DNA from: Desulfohalobiaceae bacterium | Lineage (GTDB): Bacteria; Desulfobacterota; Desulfovibrionia; Desulfovibrionales; Desulfothermaceae | Direction: 5' to 3' | Length of the DNA stretch: 7,139 nt | NCBI GenBank assembly: GCA_021737525.1 | Contig: JAIPDU010000082.1 | Span: 1-7,139 of the forward strand | Shown: positions 1 through 5,863 of the stretch, in pieces | How positions within the stretch are numbered: position 1 is the stretch's first letter | Layout: the number at the start of each line of letters is the position of its first letter | The notes under the pieces: generated by a model | What the model saw: only the letters and a program-made list of their open reading frames with translations | Told to the model about the DNA's origin: nothing | The model's database searches: none | Translations under genes and position numbers: made by a program

Positions 1-9
1 TTTTTTTTC

Positions 10-45
10 GGCTCGGGCCAGAAAATGTGTCCCGAGCCCCTTTTT
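10..45 (+). terminator. Rho-independent terminator of an upstream gene
   Basis: GGCTCGGG (10-17) pairs perfectly with CCCGAGCC (31-38) around a 13-base loop, and a run of five T follows at 41-45. This fits an intrinsic terminator on the plus strand for a gene that ends before the window. On the minus strand the hairpin would be followed by A residues, so it is not bidirectional. A run of eight T at 1-8 may be the tail of another element outside the window. The position just before rpsA suggests that rpsA starts its own transcript. Confidence 0.8.
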
Positions 46-49
46 CGTG

Positions 50-78
50 TTGTCAAGGGGGCTCATATCTGGTAAAAG
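50..78 (+). promoter_or_regulatory. Candidate sigma-70 promoter of rpsA
   Basis: TTGTCA (50-55) lies 17 bases before TAAAAG (73-78), between the upstream terminator and the rpsA start. The -35 box matches TTGACA at 5 of 6 positions and the -10 box matches TATAAT at 4 of 6. Transcription would start near 85, leaving a leader of about 28 bases. TATTTT at 89-94 is an alternative -10 box but has no good -35 partner. The call rests on pattern and position only. Confidence 0.4.
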
Positions 79-112
79 GCATCAAACTTATTTTGTCTAG
101 GGGGAAAGATTG

Positions 113-1843
113 ATGCAAAACAATGAGGAATCCATGAACGAGACTTTTAACGACGCGGCGGGATTCGAGGATTTCGAGTCTGCTCTGGAAAGCTACCTCC
201 AGAAGGACTTCGCCGACCTGGAAGAAGGCGGCCTGGTCAAGGGCAAGGTGGTTCGTATCGGCCCGGAAGTGGTCCTGGTCGACGTGAGCTTCAAGTCCGA
301 AGGCCAGATCCCGGTGGAGGAGTTCCAGGACAGCGAAGGGAATCTCACCGTGTCCGAGGGCGACGAGGTCGATGTCTTTGTCGTGCACAAGGACGACCAG
401 GAAGGGGTCATCGCCCTGTCCCACAGGCGCGCCAAGCGGATGCGCGTTCTGGACGAGCTGGAGGAGTTCCAGCGGAACGAGGAGAACGTGCCCGGCCGCA
501 TCGTCAAGCGGATCAAGGGCGGATACACCGTGGAGATCAAGGGCATCGAGGCCTTCCTCCCCGGATCCCACGTGGACCTGCGGCCCGTTCCGGACATGGA
601 CGCCCTGGTGGGCCAGGACTTCGACTTCCGCATCCTCAAGATCAACCGCAAGAGGACCAACGTCATCGTCTCCCGCAGGGTCATCCTGGAGGAGGAACGG
701 GAGCAGAAGCGCCAAGAGCTGATGCAGACCTTGGAGGAGGGCCAGGTGGTCCCGGGCAAGGTCAAGAATATTACCGACTACGGGGTTTTCATCGATCTGG
801 GCGGACTGGACGGTCTGCTCCACATCACGGACATGTCCTGGAGGCGGATCAAGCATCCCAAGGAGATGGTCCAGATGGGGGACAACCTGGAGCTGAAGGT
901 GCTCTCCTTCGACCGGGAGTCGCAGAAGGTCTCTCTGGGCCTGAAGCAGCTGGTCCCCAATCCGTGGGAGAACATCCACGAGAAGTACCCCGAGGGGCAG
1001 AAGGTCACCGGCCGGGTAACCAATATCATGGACTACGGCGCCTTTGTCGAGCTCGAGCCCGGCGTGGAGGGGCTGGTGCACATCTCCGAGATGTCCTGGA
1101 CCCGGAAGCTGAAGCACCCCTCCCAGATGGTCAAGAACGGGGACGACGTGGACGTGATCATCCTCGGAGTTGACGCGGAGAAAAAGCGTATCTCCCTGGG
1201 GATGAAGCAGGTCCGGCCCAACCCCTGGGACATCGTGGAGGAGAAGTACCCCGAGGGGACCGTGCTGGAGGCGCCGATCAAGAACATTACCGACTTCGGC
1301 CTGTTCATCGGGATCGAGGACGGAATCGACGGGCTGATCCACGTCTCGGACCTTTCCTGGACCAAGAAGGTCCATCATCCGGAGGAGGTCTACCAGGTGG
1401 AGGACATGGTGCGGGCCAAGGTGCTCACCGTGGACCGGGAGAACGAGAAGTTCACCCTGGGTGTGAAGCAGCTCCACGAGGATCCTTGGACGCGCATTCC
1501 GGAAAGGTATCCCGAGGGCACGGCAGTGACCGGCAAGGTCACCAACATCACCGACTTCGGCCTCTTTGTGGAGGTGGAGGAAGGGATCGAGGGCCTGGTG
1601 CACCAGTCCGAGATCACCAGGGAGAAAGGGGACAAGAACCCCACGGAATACTACGAGGTGGGCCAGGAGGTCACGGCCAAGGTCATCCGGGTCAGCGCGG
1701 AGGAGCGCAAGCTGGGCCTGTCCGTGAAGCAGCACGCGGAAGACGAGGAAAGGCGCGGCAACCAGAATCAGCAGAAGTCCTCCGATGCCACCGGCAACAA
1801 CCTGGGCGATCTGATCAAGCAGAAGCTGGAAGATGCCGAGTAG
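113..1843 (+). CDS. rpsA: 30S ribosomal protein S1
   Basis: S1 binds mRNA on the 30S subunit and helps initiate translation on structured or weakly ribosome-bound messages. The 576-residue product (E. coli S1 is 557) has six OB-fold S1 domains, at about residues 40-108, 126-190, 212-280, 297-367, 384-453 and 471-541. Domains 3-6 are close copies, with signatures such as NITDYGVF, GLLHITDMSW and LGLKQ and a recurring linker NPW...YPEG. Domains 1 and 2 are divergent, as is usual in the family. The tail is rich in charge, Gln and Asn. I chose ATG 113 because AGGGGGA lies at 99-105. ATG 134, with GAGGA at 125-129, is possible, and a TTG at 110 is less likely. The last 11 bases overlap sppA. A terminator and a candidate promoter lie just upstream. 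The function is certain and the exact start is less so. Confidence 0.97.
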   Translation: MQNNEESMNETFNDAAGFEDFESALESYLQKDFADLEEGGLVKGKVVRIGPEVVLVDVSFKSEGQIPVEEFQDSEGNLTVSEGDEVDVFVVHKDDQEGVIALSHRRAKRMRVLDELEEFQRNEENVPGRIVKRIKGGYTVEIKGIEAFLPGSHVDLRPVPDMDALVGQDFDFRILKINRKRTNVIVSRRVILEEEREQKRQELMQTLEEGQVVPGKVKNITDYGVFIDLGGLDGLLHITDMSWRRIKHPKEMVQMGDNLELKVLSFDRESQKVSLGLKQLVPNPWENIHEKYPEGQKVTGRVTNIMDYGAFVELEPGVEGLVHISEMSWTRKLKHPSQMVKNGDDVDVIILGVDAEKKRISLGMKQVRPNPWDIVEEKYPEGTVLEAPIKNITDFGLFIGIEDGIDGLIHVSDLSWTKKVHHPEEVYQVEDMVRAKVLTVDRENEKFTLGVKQLHEDPWTRIPERYPEGTAVTGKVTNITDFGLFVEVEEGIEGLVHQSEITREKGDKNPTEYYEVGQEVTAKVIRVSAEERKLGLSVKQHAEDEERRGNQNQQKSSDATGNNLGDLIKQKLEDAE

Positions 1844-2717
1844 TGTGAAATTCAGTCAGAGACATCCCTTCCTTTTCGGATTGTTTCTGCTTTTCGCGGC
1901 CGTGGTCCTCTTCATGGGGGCCATGGCCGTTTTTCGTATCTGGCCCGGAGCGGGCTTGTTTCCGGGCGGGCCCAAGCTGGGCCTGGTGCGCGTGCAGGGG
2001 ACCATCGAGAGCCCCCGCGCGGTTGTGGACTGGGTGCATAAGCTGCAGCGCGACAGCCGGGTGAAAGGGATCCTGGTCCGGATCAATTCCCCCGGCGGGC
2101 TGGTCGCTCCGTCCCAGGAGATCCACTCCGCGGTGGCGCAAGTGGACAAGCCCGTGGTCGTATCCATGGGACAGGTCGCGGCGTCCGGTGGATACTACGT
2201 GGCCTGCGGGGCGGATCGCATCGTGGCCAATCCGGGCACGATCACCGGAAGCATCGGGGTCAAGGCGAACGTGCCCAATGTCCGTGAGCTGATGAAGAGC
2301 CTGGGCATCCGGCAGCAGACCATTGTCAGCGGCGAATTCAAGGACGCGGGCTCGCCGACCAGGCCGCTCACGGACAAGGAGCGGCGCTATTTCCAGAACC
2401 TCGTGGACAATCTCTTTGGCCAGTTCGTGGACGCCGTAGCTGAAGGACGAAAAATGGAGCCGGAGAAGGTGCGCAAGCTGGCGGACGGACGGGCCTTCAC
2501 CGGCGTCCAGGCCAAGGAGAAAGGGCTGGTGGATGCCTTGGGCGGCCGGTCCAGGGCGAAGTCGGTCTTGAAGGAGATGTGCGGGATCAGCCAAGCGGTG
2601 ACCCTTGTGGAGGGACCGGAGCGCAAGCGTTCCCTGCTCCGGGCTCTGCTGGACTGGTTCGGCCTGGAGCTGGGGAATGGCGTGAGCCGGGATAGCGGCT
2701 GGATCGTTCGCTACTGA
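1833..2717 (+). CDS. sppA: Signal peptide peptidase SppA, short (36K) type
   Basis: SppA is a membrane-anchored serine protease that degrades leftover signal peptides after secretion. The 294-residue product is the short, single-domain form (the E. coli enzyme is a 618-residue tandem). An N-terminal membrane anchor spans about residues 12-35 (PFLFGLFLLFAAVVLF onward). The ClpP/crotonase-like core carries INSPGG near residue 88. The probable nucleophile is Ser118 in AASGGYY, and the general base is Lys170 in SGEFKDAGSP, so the Ser/Lys dyad is intact. GTITGSIGV and the late AFTGVQAKEKGLVDALGG block are also typical. ATG 1833 overlaps the rpsA stop by 11 bases, and no properly spaced Shine-Dalgarno is visible, which suggests coupling to rpsA translation. 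A GTG at 1845 is an alternative start that would lose only four residues. The rpsA-sppA order is common in Desulfobacterota. Confidence 0.94.
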   Translation: MPSSVKFSQRHPFLFGLFLLFAAVVLFMGAMAVFRIWPGAGLFPGGPKLGLVRVQGTIESPRAVVDWVHKLQRDSRVKGILVRINSPGGLVAPSQEIHSAVAQVDKPVVVSMGQVAASGGYYVACGADRIVANPGTITGSIGVKANVPNVRELMKSLGIRQQTIVSGEFKDAGSPTRPLTDKERRYFQNLVDNLFGQFVDAVAEGRKMEPEKVRKLADGRAFTGVQAKEKGLVDALGGRSRAKSVLKEMCGISQAVTLVEGPERKRSLLRALLDWFGLELGNGVSRDSGWIVRY

Positions 2718-2718
2718 C

Positions 2719-2752
2719 GGCTCCCCGGAGCCCGAAGGGCGGGCTGGCCCGC
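2719..2752 (+). repeat. Two adjacent GC-rich hairpins after sppA
   Basis: Two perfect inverted repeats sit directly after the sppA stop: GGCTCC/GGAGCC (2719-2724 with 2727-2732) and GCGGGC/GCCCGC (2739-2744 with 2747-2752). Each folds into a five-base-pair stem with a four-base loop. No T run follows, so they are not typical intrinsic terminators. They could protect the 3' end of the rpsA-sppA message or lower transcription into the next small gene. That role is inference. Confidence 0.45.
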
Positions 2753-2784
2753 AGGGGATTCAACAAGGCCGGGAGGAGAAAGCG

Positions 2785-2937
2785 ATGGAGACGATCCTGA
2801 CTCTGGTACAGAACATGGCCCACAGCACGCCCGCTGGTTTTGTCGGCGTCTGCGGCATTTTCATCTTTATGGCGCTGATGCTCGGAGGGGGCGTCTACCG
2901 GGTGAAGCAGGCCCTGGAGAAAGAGGAGCGGCACTGA
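2785..2937 (+). CDS. Small single-pass membrane protein, 50 residues, unknown function
   Basis: I do not recognise this protein. It has 50 residues: a short polar N-terminus (METILTLVQNMAHSTPAG), one hydrophobic span at about residues 19-37 (FVGVCGIFIFMALMLGGGV), and a charged C-terminal tail of Arg, Lys and Glu. The tail contains more positive charge close to the membrane (YRVKQ), which favours a cytoplasmic C-terminus. A very strong ribosome binding site, GGGAGGAG (2771-2778), stands six bases before ATG 2785, which is the main argument that the gene is real. It lies 67 bases after sppA on the same strand and probably shares its transcript. The stop codon abuts the 7-mer satellite array. 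It could be a small subunit or modulator of a membrane complex, but nothing in the sequence says which. Confidence 0.72.
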   Translation: METILTLVQNMAHSTPAGFVGVCGIFIFMALMLGGGVYRVKQALEKEERH

Positions 2938-3063
2938 TCGGATCTCGGAAGTCGGATGTCGGAAGTCGGATGTCGGAGATCGGATGTCGGATTTCGGATG
3001 TCGGATTTCGGATGTCGGAGGTCGGAAGTCGGAGATCGGAGGTCGGAAGTTGGAGATCGGACC
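2938..3063. repeat. Tandem array of 18 heptamers, TCGGANN
   Basis: Eighteen 7-base units run without a break or phase slip. The first five bases are TCGGA in every unit except the 17th (TTGGA, 3050-3056), and the last two bases vary (TG, AG, GA, GG, TT, TC, CC). The array begins on the base after the stop codon of the 50-residue gene. Conservation of five positions with two free positions is unlike simple replication slippage of one unit. The array stays open in several frames and gives spurious repeat peptides on the minus strand, but it shows no start signals and is treated as non-coding. Confidence 0.93.
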
Positions 3064-3139
3064 CGCTGATTGACTGACTTACCGATATACCGACGCACCG
3101 ACTCACCGACCCGCTGATCAACCGACTAACTGAACCGGG
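3060..3139. repeat. Tandem array of 10 octamers, GACNNACC-like
   Basis: Ten 8-base units follow in phase: gacccgct, gattgact, gacttacc, gatatacc, gacgcacc, gactcacc, gacccgct, gatcaacc, gactaact and gaaccggg. All start with GA, and most end in ACC or a close variant. Units 1 and 7 are identical, so an 11-base direct repeat (GACCCGCTGAT) recurs at 3060 and 3108. In another phase the unit reads ACCGACNN, roughly the reverse complement of the neighbouring TCGGANN unit. The array shares its first four bases with the last heptamer and ends 12 bases before the stop codon of the converging minus-strand gene. Confidence 0.85.
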
Positions 3140-3151
3140 AGCGGCGGGCTC

Positions 3152-3595
3152 TCATTCAGAGCGCTCCGAATCCTTCAGGATTTCCTGCTCCCTGGCCTGT
3201 TTTTTCCGGTCCGCGAGCTCGACAACAGGGGTGAAGCCCTCTCTGAGGTAGAGGGTGTGGTAATAGCTCCCGTATTCCCCGTCTTCATGCAGCCGGAAAT
3301 TGAACGGGGTGATGATGACCTCGTTCTCGATCCCTTCCTCGGCCAGCACCTGGCTGATGCGTTCCTGCATTTCCAGGCCCCAGAGATAGCCCTCGTCGTT
3401 GTAACGGTCCAGATCGTTGCTTATGGCGTGATCCGCCAAGTGGCAGACGAGGTGGACCTCGTCGTTTTCCAGGGGGTCGCGGGCCACTTCGGAATGGATG
3501 AAAACCTCCAGGACACGGTTGTCGAGGCTGGCGATTTGTCGGGCTACATTGCCCAGTCGTTTGAGGCTCTGGCTGGTCCTGGATCGTCGACTCAT
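3152..3595 (-). CDS. Conserved-looking protein of unknown function, 147 residues
   Basis: I do not recognise a family. The protein is soluble, with no signal peptide and no membrane span. Its N-terminus is basic (MSRRSRTSQSLKRLGN) and could contact nucleic acid. A mixed alpha/beta region follows, with probable strands at about residues 28-34 (RVLEVFI), 46-52 (EVHLVCH), 92-97 (EVIITP) and 109-117. The helical stretch LWGLEMQERISQVLAEEGI lies between them, and the tail is charged and helical (about 126-147). GGGGA lies eight bases before the ATG at 3593-3595. It starts 43 bases after the TPR gene on the same strand and is probably the second gene of that unit. Its stop codon is 12 bases from the octamer array. 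Coding support comes from gene-like composition, the ribosome binding site and operon position. A nucleotidyltransferase-like fold is only a guess. Confidence 0.72.
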   Translation of the reverse strand: MSRRSRTSQSLKRLGNVARQIASLDNRVLEVFIHSEVARDPLENDEVHLVCHLADHAISNDLDRYNDEGYLWGLEMQERISQVLAEEGIENEVIITPFNFRLHEDGEYGSYYHTLYLREGFTPVVELADRKKQAREQEILKDSERSE

Positions 3596-3638
3596 GCAAA
3601 AGGTCCCCGCAGTGGGTTTGTTGTTCCTTGCCAGCGGA

Positions 3639-4190
3639 TCAAAAGGATTGATCCTCGTTTCCTTCCCGCTGGTTGAGCTCGGCCTGTTCCTGAAGGGCTT
3701 GTTCGATGCTGTCCACCATGTCCCCCGAGTCGGCGGATCCCACTTCGTGCAGCGAGATCTGCAGGTTCACCGCCCTCTGGATAATGGGGTGATTGATATT
3801 GAAGTATTCCCTCCAGCAGGCGATGGCTTGGTCCACGCGTCCCTGCTTGGCCAGGGCGAGGCCGAGGTAGAGATTGGTGAAGTTGTCCTGCTGCCGTTCC
3901 CGGAGAATGGTGCGGAACTCGCGGACGCTGGCCTCGAGATCCTCCAGACGGAGATAGCAGTAGGCCAGTTTCTGCCTGGCCTGCAGGTTGTCCTGGCTCT
4001 TGTCCAGGTGACGGCTCAGGATCTCCGCGGCGCGGGTGAAGTCCCCGTCCCGGATATGGGTGTCCGCTTCCCTGGAGGAGGGGTCGAATCCGGTGCTTTC
4101 GCCCCAGTAGTCCTCTTTTCGGAAGCGATTGAGCATGCCGAAGAGGAAATCCCGGCGCGAATATTTCTGTCTGCGGATAGTGGAGCTCAT
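3639..4190 (-). CDS. TPR-repeat protein with N-terminal SRRDFLFG motif
   Basis: The 183-residue protein has about three tetratricopeptide repeats, at residues 41-66, 69-101 and 103-136, with typical pairs such as ARQKLAYCYLRLEDLEASV and LYLGLALAKQGRVDQAI. An extra helix follows near 137-150, and the tail is acidic and Gln-rich. TPR arrays bind partner proteins, so an adaptor or assembly role is likely, but the partner is not visible. The N-terminus is basic and contains SRRDFLFG (11-18). This resembles the twin-arginine consensus SRRxFLK, but charged residues (NRFRKEDYW) follow instead of a hydrophobic stretch, so export is unlikely. ATG at 4188-4190 has only a weak purine-rich ribosome binding site. 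Met19 is a later alternative start but would remove the motif. A strong promoter lies about 80 bases upstream. Confidence 0.85.
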   Translation of the reverse strand: MSSTIRRQKYSRRDFLFGMLNRFRKEDYWGESTGFDPSSREADTHIRDGDFTRAAEILSRHLDKSQDNLQARQKLAYCYLRLEDLEASVREFRTILRERQQDNFTNLYLGLALAKQGRVDQAIACWREYFNINHPIIQRAVNLQISLHEVGSADSGDMVDSIEQALQEQAELNQREGNEDQSF

Positions 4191-4226
4191 GGTTCTTTTC
4201 TGTTCCGCTATTGGCGTTTTGCGGCA

Positions 4227-4239
4227 AGCGGGTCCCGCT
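4227..4239 (-). other. Small palindrome in the leader of the TPR gene
   Basis: AGCGGG (4227-4232) and CCCGCT (4234-4239) form a perfect inverted repeat around one base. It would fold to a five-base-pair stem with a three-base loop, inside the roughly 74-base untranslated leader of the minus-strand transcript. A role in mRNA stability or as a protein site is possible, but short GC palindromes also arise by chance. Confidence 0.25.
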
Positions 4240-4270
4240 GGGGGAGAGGAAGGTCCGCCGCGAACTAGGG

Positions 4271-4299
4271 ATTATAGAACAGGAGGCGGGCCGTGGCAA
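4271..4299 (-). promoter_or_regulatory. Sigma-70 promoter of the TPR gene pair
   Basis: Read on the minus strand, TTGCCA (4294-4299) is followed after exactly 17 bases by a perfect TATAAT (4271-4276). The -35 box matches TTGACA at 5 of 6 positions. Transcription would start near 4264, which gives a leader of about 74 bases before the ATG at 4190. This is the best promoter match in the window, and its position between divergent genes fits. It predicts fairly strong, constitutive expression of the TPR gene and the 147-residue gene behind it. Confidence 0.75.
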
Positions 4300-4305
4300 G
4301 AGGGG

Positions 4306-4333
4306 TTGCATTGCAGGGATGCTGTGTTATTCA
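4306..4333 (+). promoter_or_regulatory. Candidate promoter of accC
   Basis: TTGCAT (4306-4311) lies 16 bases before TATTCA (4328-4333). A TG one base upstream of the latter (4325-4326) gives an extended -10 arrangement. The match is modest. It would place the start near 4340, ahead of the hairpin in the accC leader. It is back to back with the strong minus-strand promoter, with six bases between the two -35 boxes, so the two promoters may compete for polymerase. Confidence 0.35.
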
Positions 4334-4352
4334 GATCCCTTGTTCATAGCGA

Positions 4353-4381
4353 CGCTTTCCGTGGTTTGAGCGCGGAAAGCG
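4353..4381 (+). promoter_or_regulatory. Inverted repeat / leader hairpin upstream of accC
   Basis: CGCTTTCCG (4353-4361) and CGGAAAGCG (4373-4381) are perfect inverted repeats of nine bases. Two more pairs (one of them G-T) extend the stem to eleven, leaving a seven-base loop (4364-4370). The element ends nine bases before the accC Shine-Dalgarno region. The half-site centres are 20 bases apart, about two helical turns, which also suits a dimeric DNA-binding regulator. It lacks a T run, so it is not a typical terminator. Whether it acts as an operator or as an mRNA hairpin cannot be told from sequence. Confidence 0.55.
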
Positions 4382-4402
4382 ATTCTGCGAGAGGAGGAGA
4401 TT

Positions 4403-5845
4403 ATGATCCAGAAGCTCTTGGTAGCCAACAGGGGTGAGATCGCGGTCCGGATCATCCGCTCGGCCAAGGAGCTGGGCATCCAGACCGTGTCCGTGTACGA
4501 GGAGACAGACAAGGATGCCCTGCATATCATCCTCGCGGATGAAGCGGTGTGCATCGGGGCCGGTCCCAGGAAGGACTACCTGAATATCGACCATATCATT
4601 CAGGCCGCCCAGGAGACGGGAGCCGACGCGGTGCATCCCGGGTACGGGTTCCTGGCTGAAAATCCCGATCTGCCCCGCCAATGCGAGGAGGCCGGGCTGA
4701 CCTTCGTCGGCCCCTCGGCGCAGACGATCATCGATATGGGGAGCAAGGTGATCTCCAGGAAGAAGATGATCGAGGCCGGCATTCCGGTGATCCCGGGGTC
4801 CGGAATCCTGGACGAGGGCGAGGCCGGCGAGGCCCAGGCCCTGGATTTCGTGGCCAAAAACGATTTCCCGGTTATGATCAAGGCGGTGGCCGGAGGCGGA
4901 GGCCGGGGCATCCGCATGGCCAAGAACAGGGACGAGCTGCTCAAGGGGCTGCGCGCGGCCCGTTCCGAGGCCCGGACCACATTCGGCAATCCGGACATCT
5001 ATCTGGAGAAGGCGATCACCAAGCCCCGCCACGTGGAGGTCCAGGTCCTGGCGGACAACCAGGGCACGGTGATCCATCTGGGCACGCGGAACTGCTCCAT
5101 CCAGCGGCGGCACCAGAAGATGATCGAGATCGCCCCTGCCGGGCTGCCGGATTCCGTGGCCGAGGAGATATGCGAAACAGCGGTCCAGGCGGCGCGGGCC
5201 ACGAAATACGTGAGCGCGGGCACGGTGGAGTTCTTGATCGACGAGCGGGGCAACTACTTCTTTCTGGAGATCAATACCCGGATCCAGGTGGAGCACACCG
5301 TCACGGAGATGATCACCGGAGTGGATATCGTCCGGGAGCAGCTGCTCATCGACTCGGGAAAACCGCTCTCCGTCTCCCAGAACGAGATCCGGTTCCGGGG
5401 GCACGCCATCGAGCTGCGCATCAACGCCGAGGATCCCAAGAACCAGTTCATGGCCAGCCCCGGTCTGATCCAGGTCTACCAGTCCCCGGGAGGACACGGC
5501 ATCCGGCTGGACGGCGCGGTGTACCAGGGGTACGAGATCCCGCGCTATTACGACTCCATGCTGGTCAAGATGACGGTCTACGGCTTCACCTGGGAGGAAG
5601 CGGTGGACCGGGTGCGCCGCGCCCTGGACGGCTTCATCATTGTGGGTGTCACCACCACCATCCCCTTCTACAGGCGGATCATGGACGACCCGGACTTCAT
5701 TGCCCACCGTTTCGACACCTCCTATCTGGATACGCATCCCCATCTTTTGAACTACAAGGAGGATGTGCCCGAGCTGGAGCGCCTGGCCCGTTTTGTGGCC
5801 CAGATCAACGCCCTGGGGCACAACCCCTTCACCGAGGCCTCCTAA
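4403..5845 (+). CDS. accC: Biotin carboxylase (acetyl-CoA carboxylase type)
   Basis: This enzyme uses ATP and bicarbonate to carboxylate the biotin of a carrier protein, normally the first half-reaction of acetyl-CoA carboxylase in fatty-acid synthesis. The 480 residues cover the whole fold: N-terminal domain from LLVANRGEIAVRI, central ATP-grasp domain with AGGGGRG (163-169), and C-terminal domain. Visible active-site residues include Lys115, Lys160, His210, Gln234, His237, Lys239, Glu276, Glu289, Asn291, Arg293, Glu297 and Arg339, so it should be active. It is about 30 residues longer than E. coli AccC at the C-terminus. Position 299 is Thr in VEHTVTEM, where E. coli has Pro. GAGGAGGAG (4391-4399) is a strong ribosome binding site. 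No accB or carboxyltransferase gene is nearby, so it could equally serve a pyruvate, propionyl-CoA or other biotin-dependent carboxylase. Confidence 0.93.
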   Translation: MIQKLLVANRGEIAVRIIRSAKELGIQTVSVYEETDKDALHIILADEAVCIGAGPRKDYLNIDHIIQAAQETGADAVHPGYGFLAENPDLPRQCEEAGLTFVGPSAQTIIDMGSKVISRKKMIEAGIPVIPGSGILDEGEAGEAQALDFVAKNDFPVMIKAVAGGGGRGIRMAKNRDELLKGLRAARSEARTTFGNPDIYLEKAITKPRHVEVQVLADNQGTVIHLGTRNCSIQRRHQKMIEIAPAGLPDSVAEEICETAVQAARATKYVSAGTVEFLIDERGNYFFLEINTRIQVEHTVTEMITGVDIVREQLLIDSGKPLSVSQNEIRFRGHAIELRINAEDPKNQFMASPGLIQVYQSPGGHGIRLDGAVYQGYEIPRYYDSMLVKMTVYGFTWEEAVDRVRRALDGFIIVGVTTTIPFYRRIMDDPDFIAHRFDTSYLDTHPHLLNYKEDVPELERLARFVAQINALGHNPFTEAS

Positions 5846-5863
5846 CCGGAGACAAGGAGAGGC

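Noticed and set aside
53..1735. A 560-codon open frame on the minus strand opposite rpsA
   Set aside because: It arises from the same codon bias. It mirrors the S1 repeats as repeated Leu/His/Asp-rich blocks, and the S1 protein accounts for the sequence.
2867..3121. Minus-strand frames encoding repeated SDLRLPT-like peptides
   Set aside because: They are translations of the 7-mer array, where three 7-mers equal seven codons. There is no ribosome binding site or non-repeat domain.
2938..3139. A CRISPR array
   Set aside because: Units are 7 and 8 bases with no spacers, far from the repeat-spacer layout of CRISPR, and no cas genes are near.
3498..4268. A 256-codon plus-strand frame opposite the TPR gene
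   Set aside because: The minus strand has TPR repeats and a near-consensus promoter. The plus-strand product has no such features and crosses the ends of two minus-strand genes.
4294..4309. A sigma-54 promoter (TGGCAA...TTGC) before accC
   Set aside because: The GG and GC elements are separated by 11 bases instead of the strict 10, and TGGCAA is better explained as the -35 box of the minus-strand promoter. It is tempting because a sigma-54 activator is encoded downstream.
4129..4437. A 102-codon plus-strand frame covering the accC leader
   Set aside because: It starts inside the TPR gene on the opposite strand, has no ribosome binding site or domain, and overlaps the accC start out of frame.
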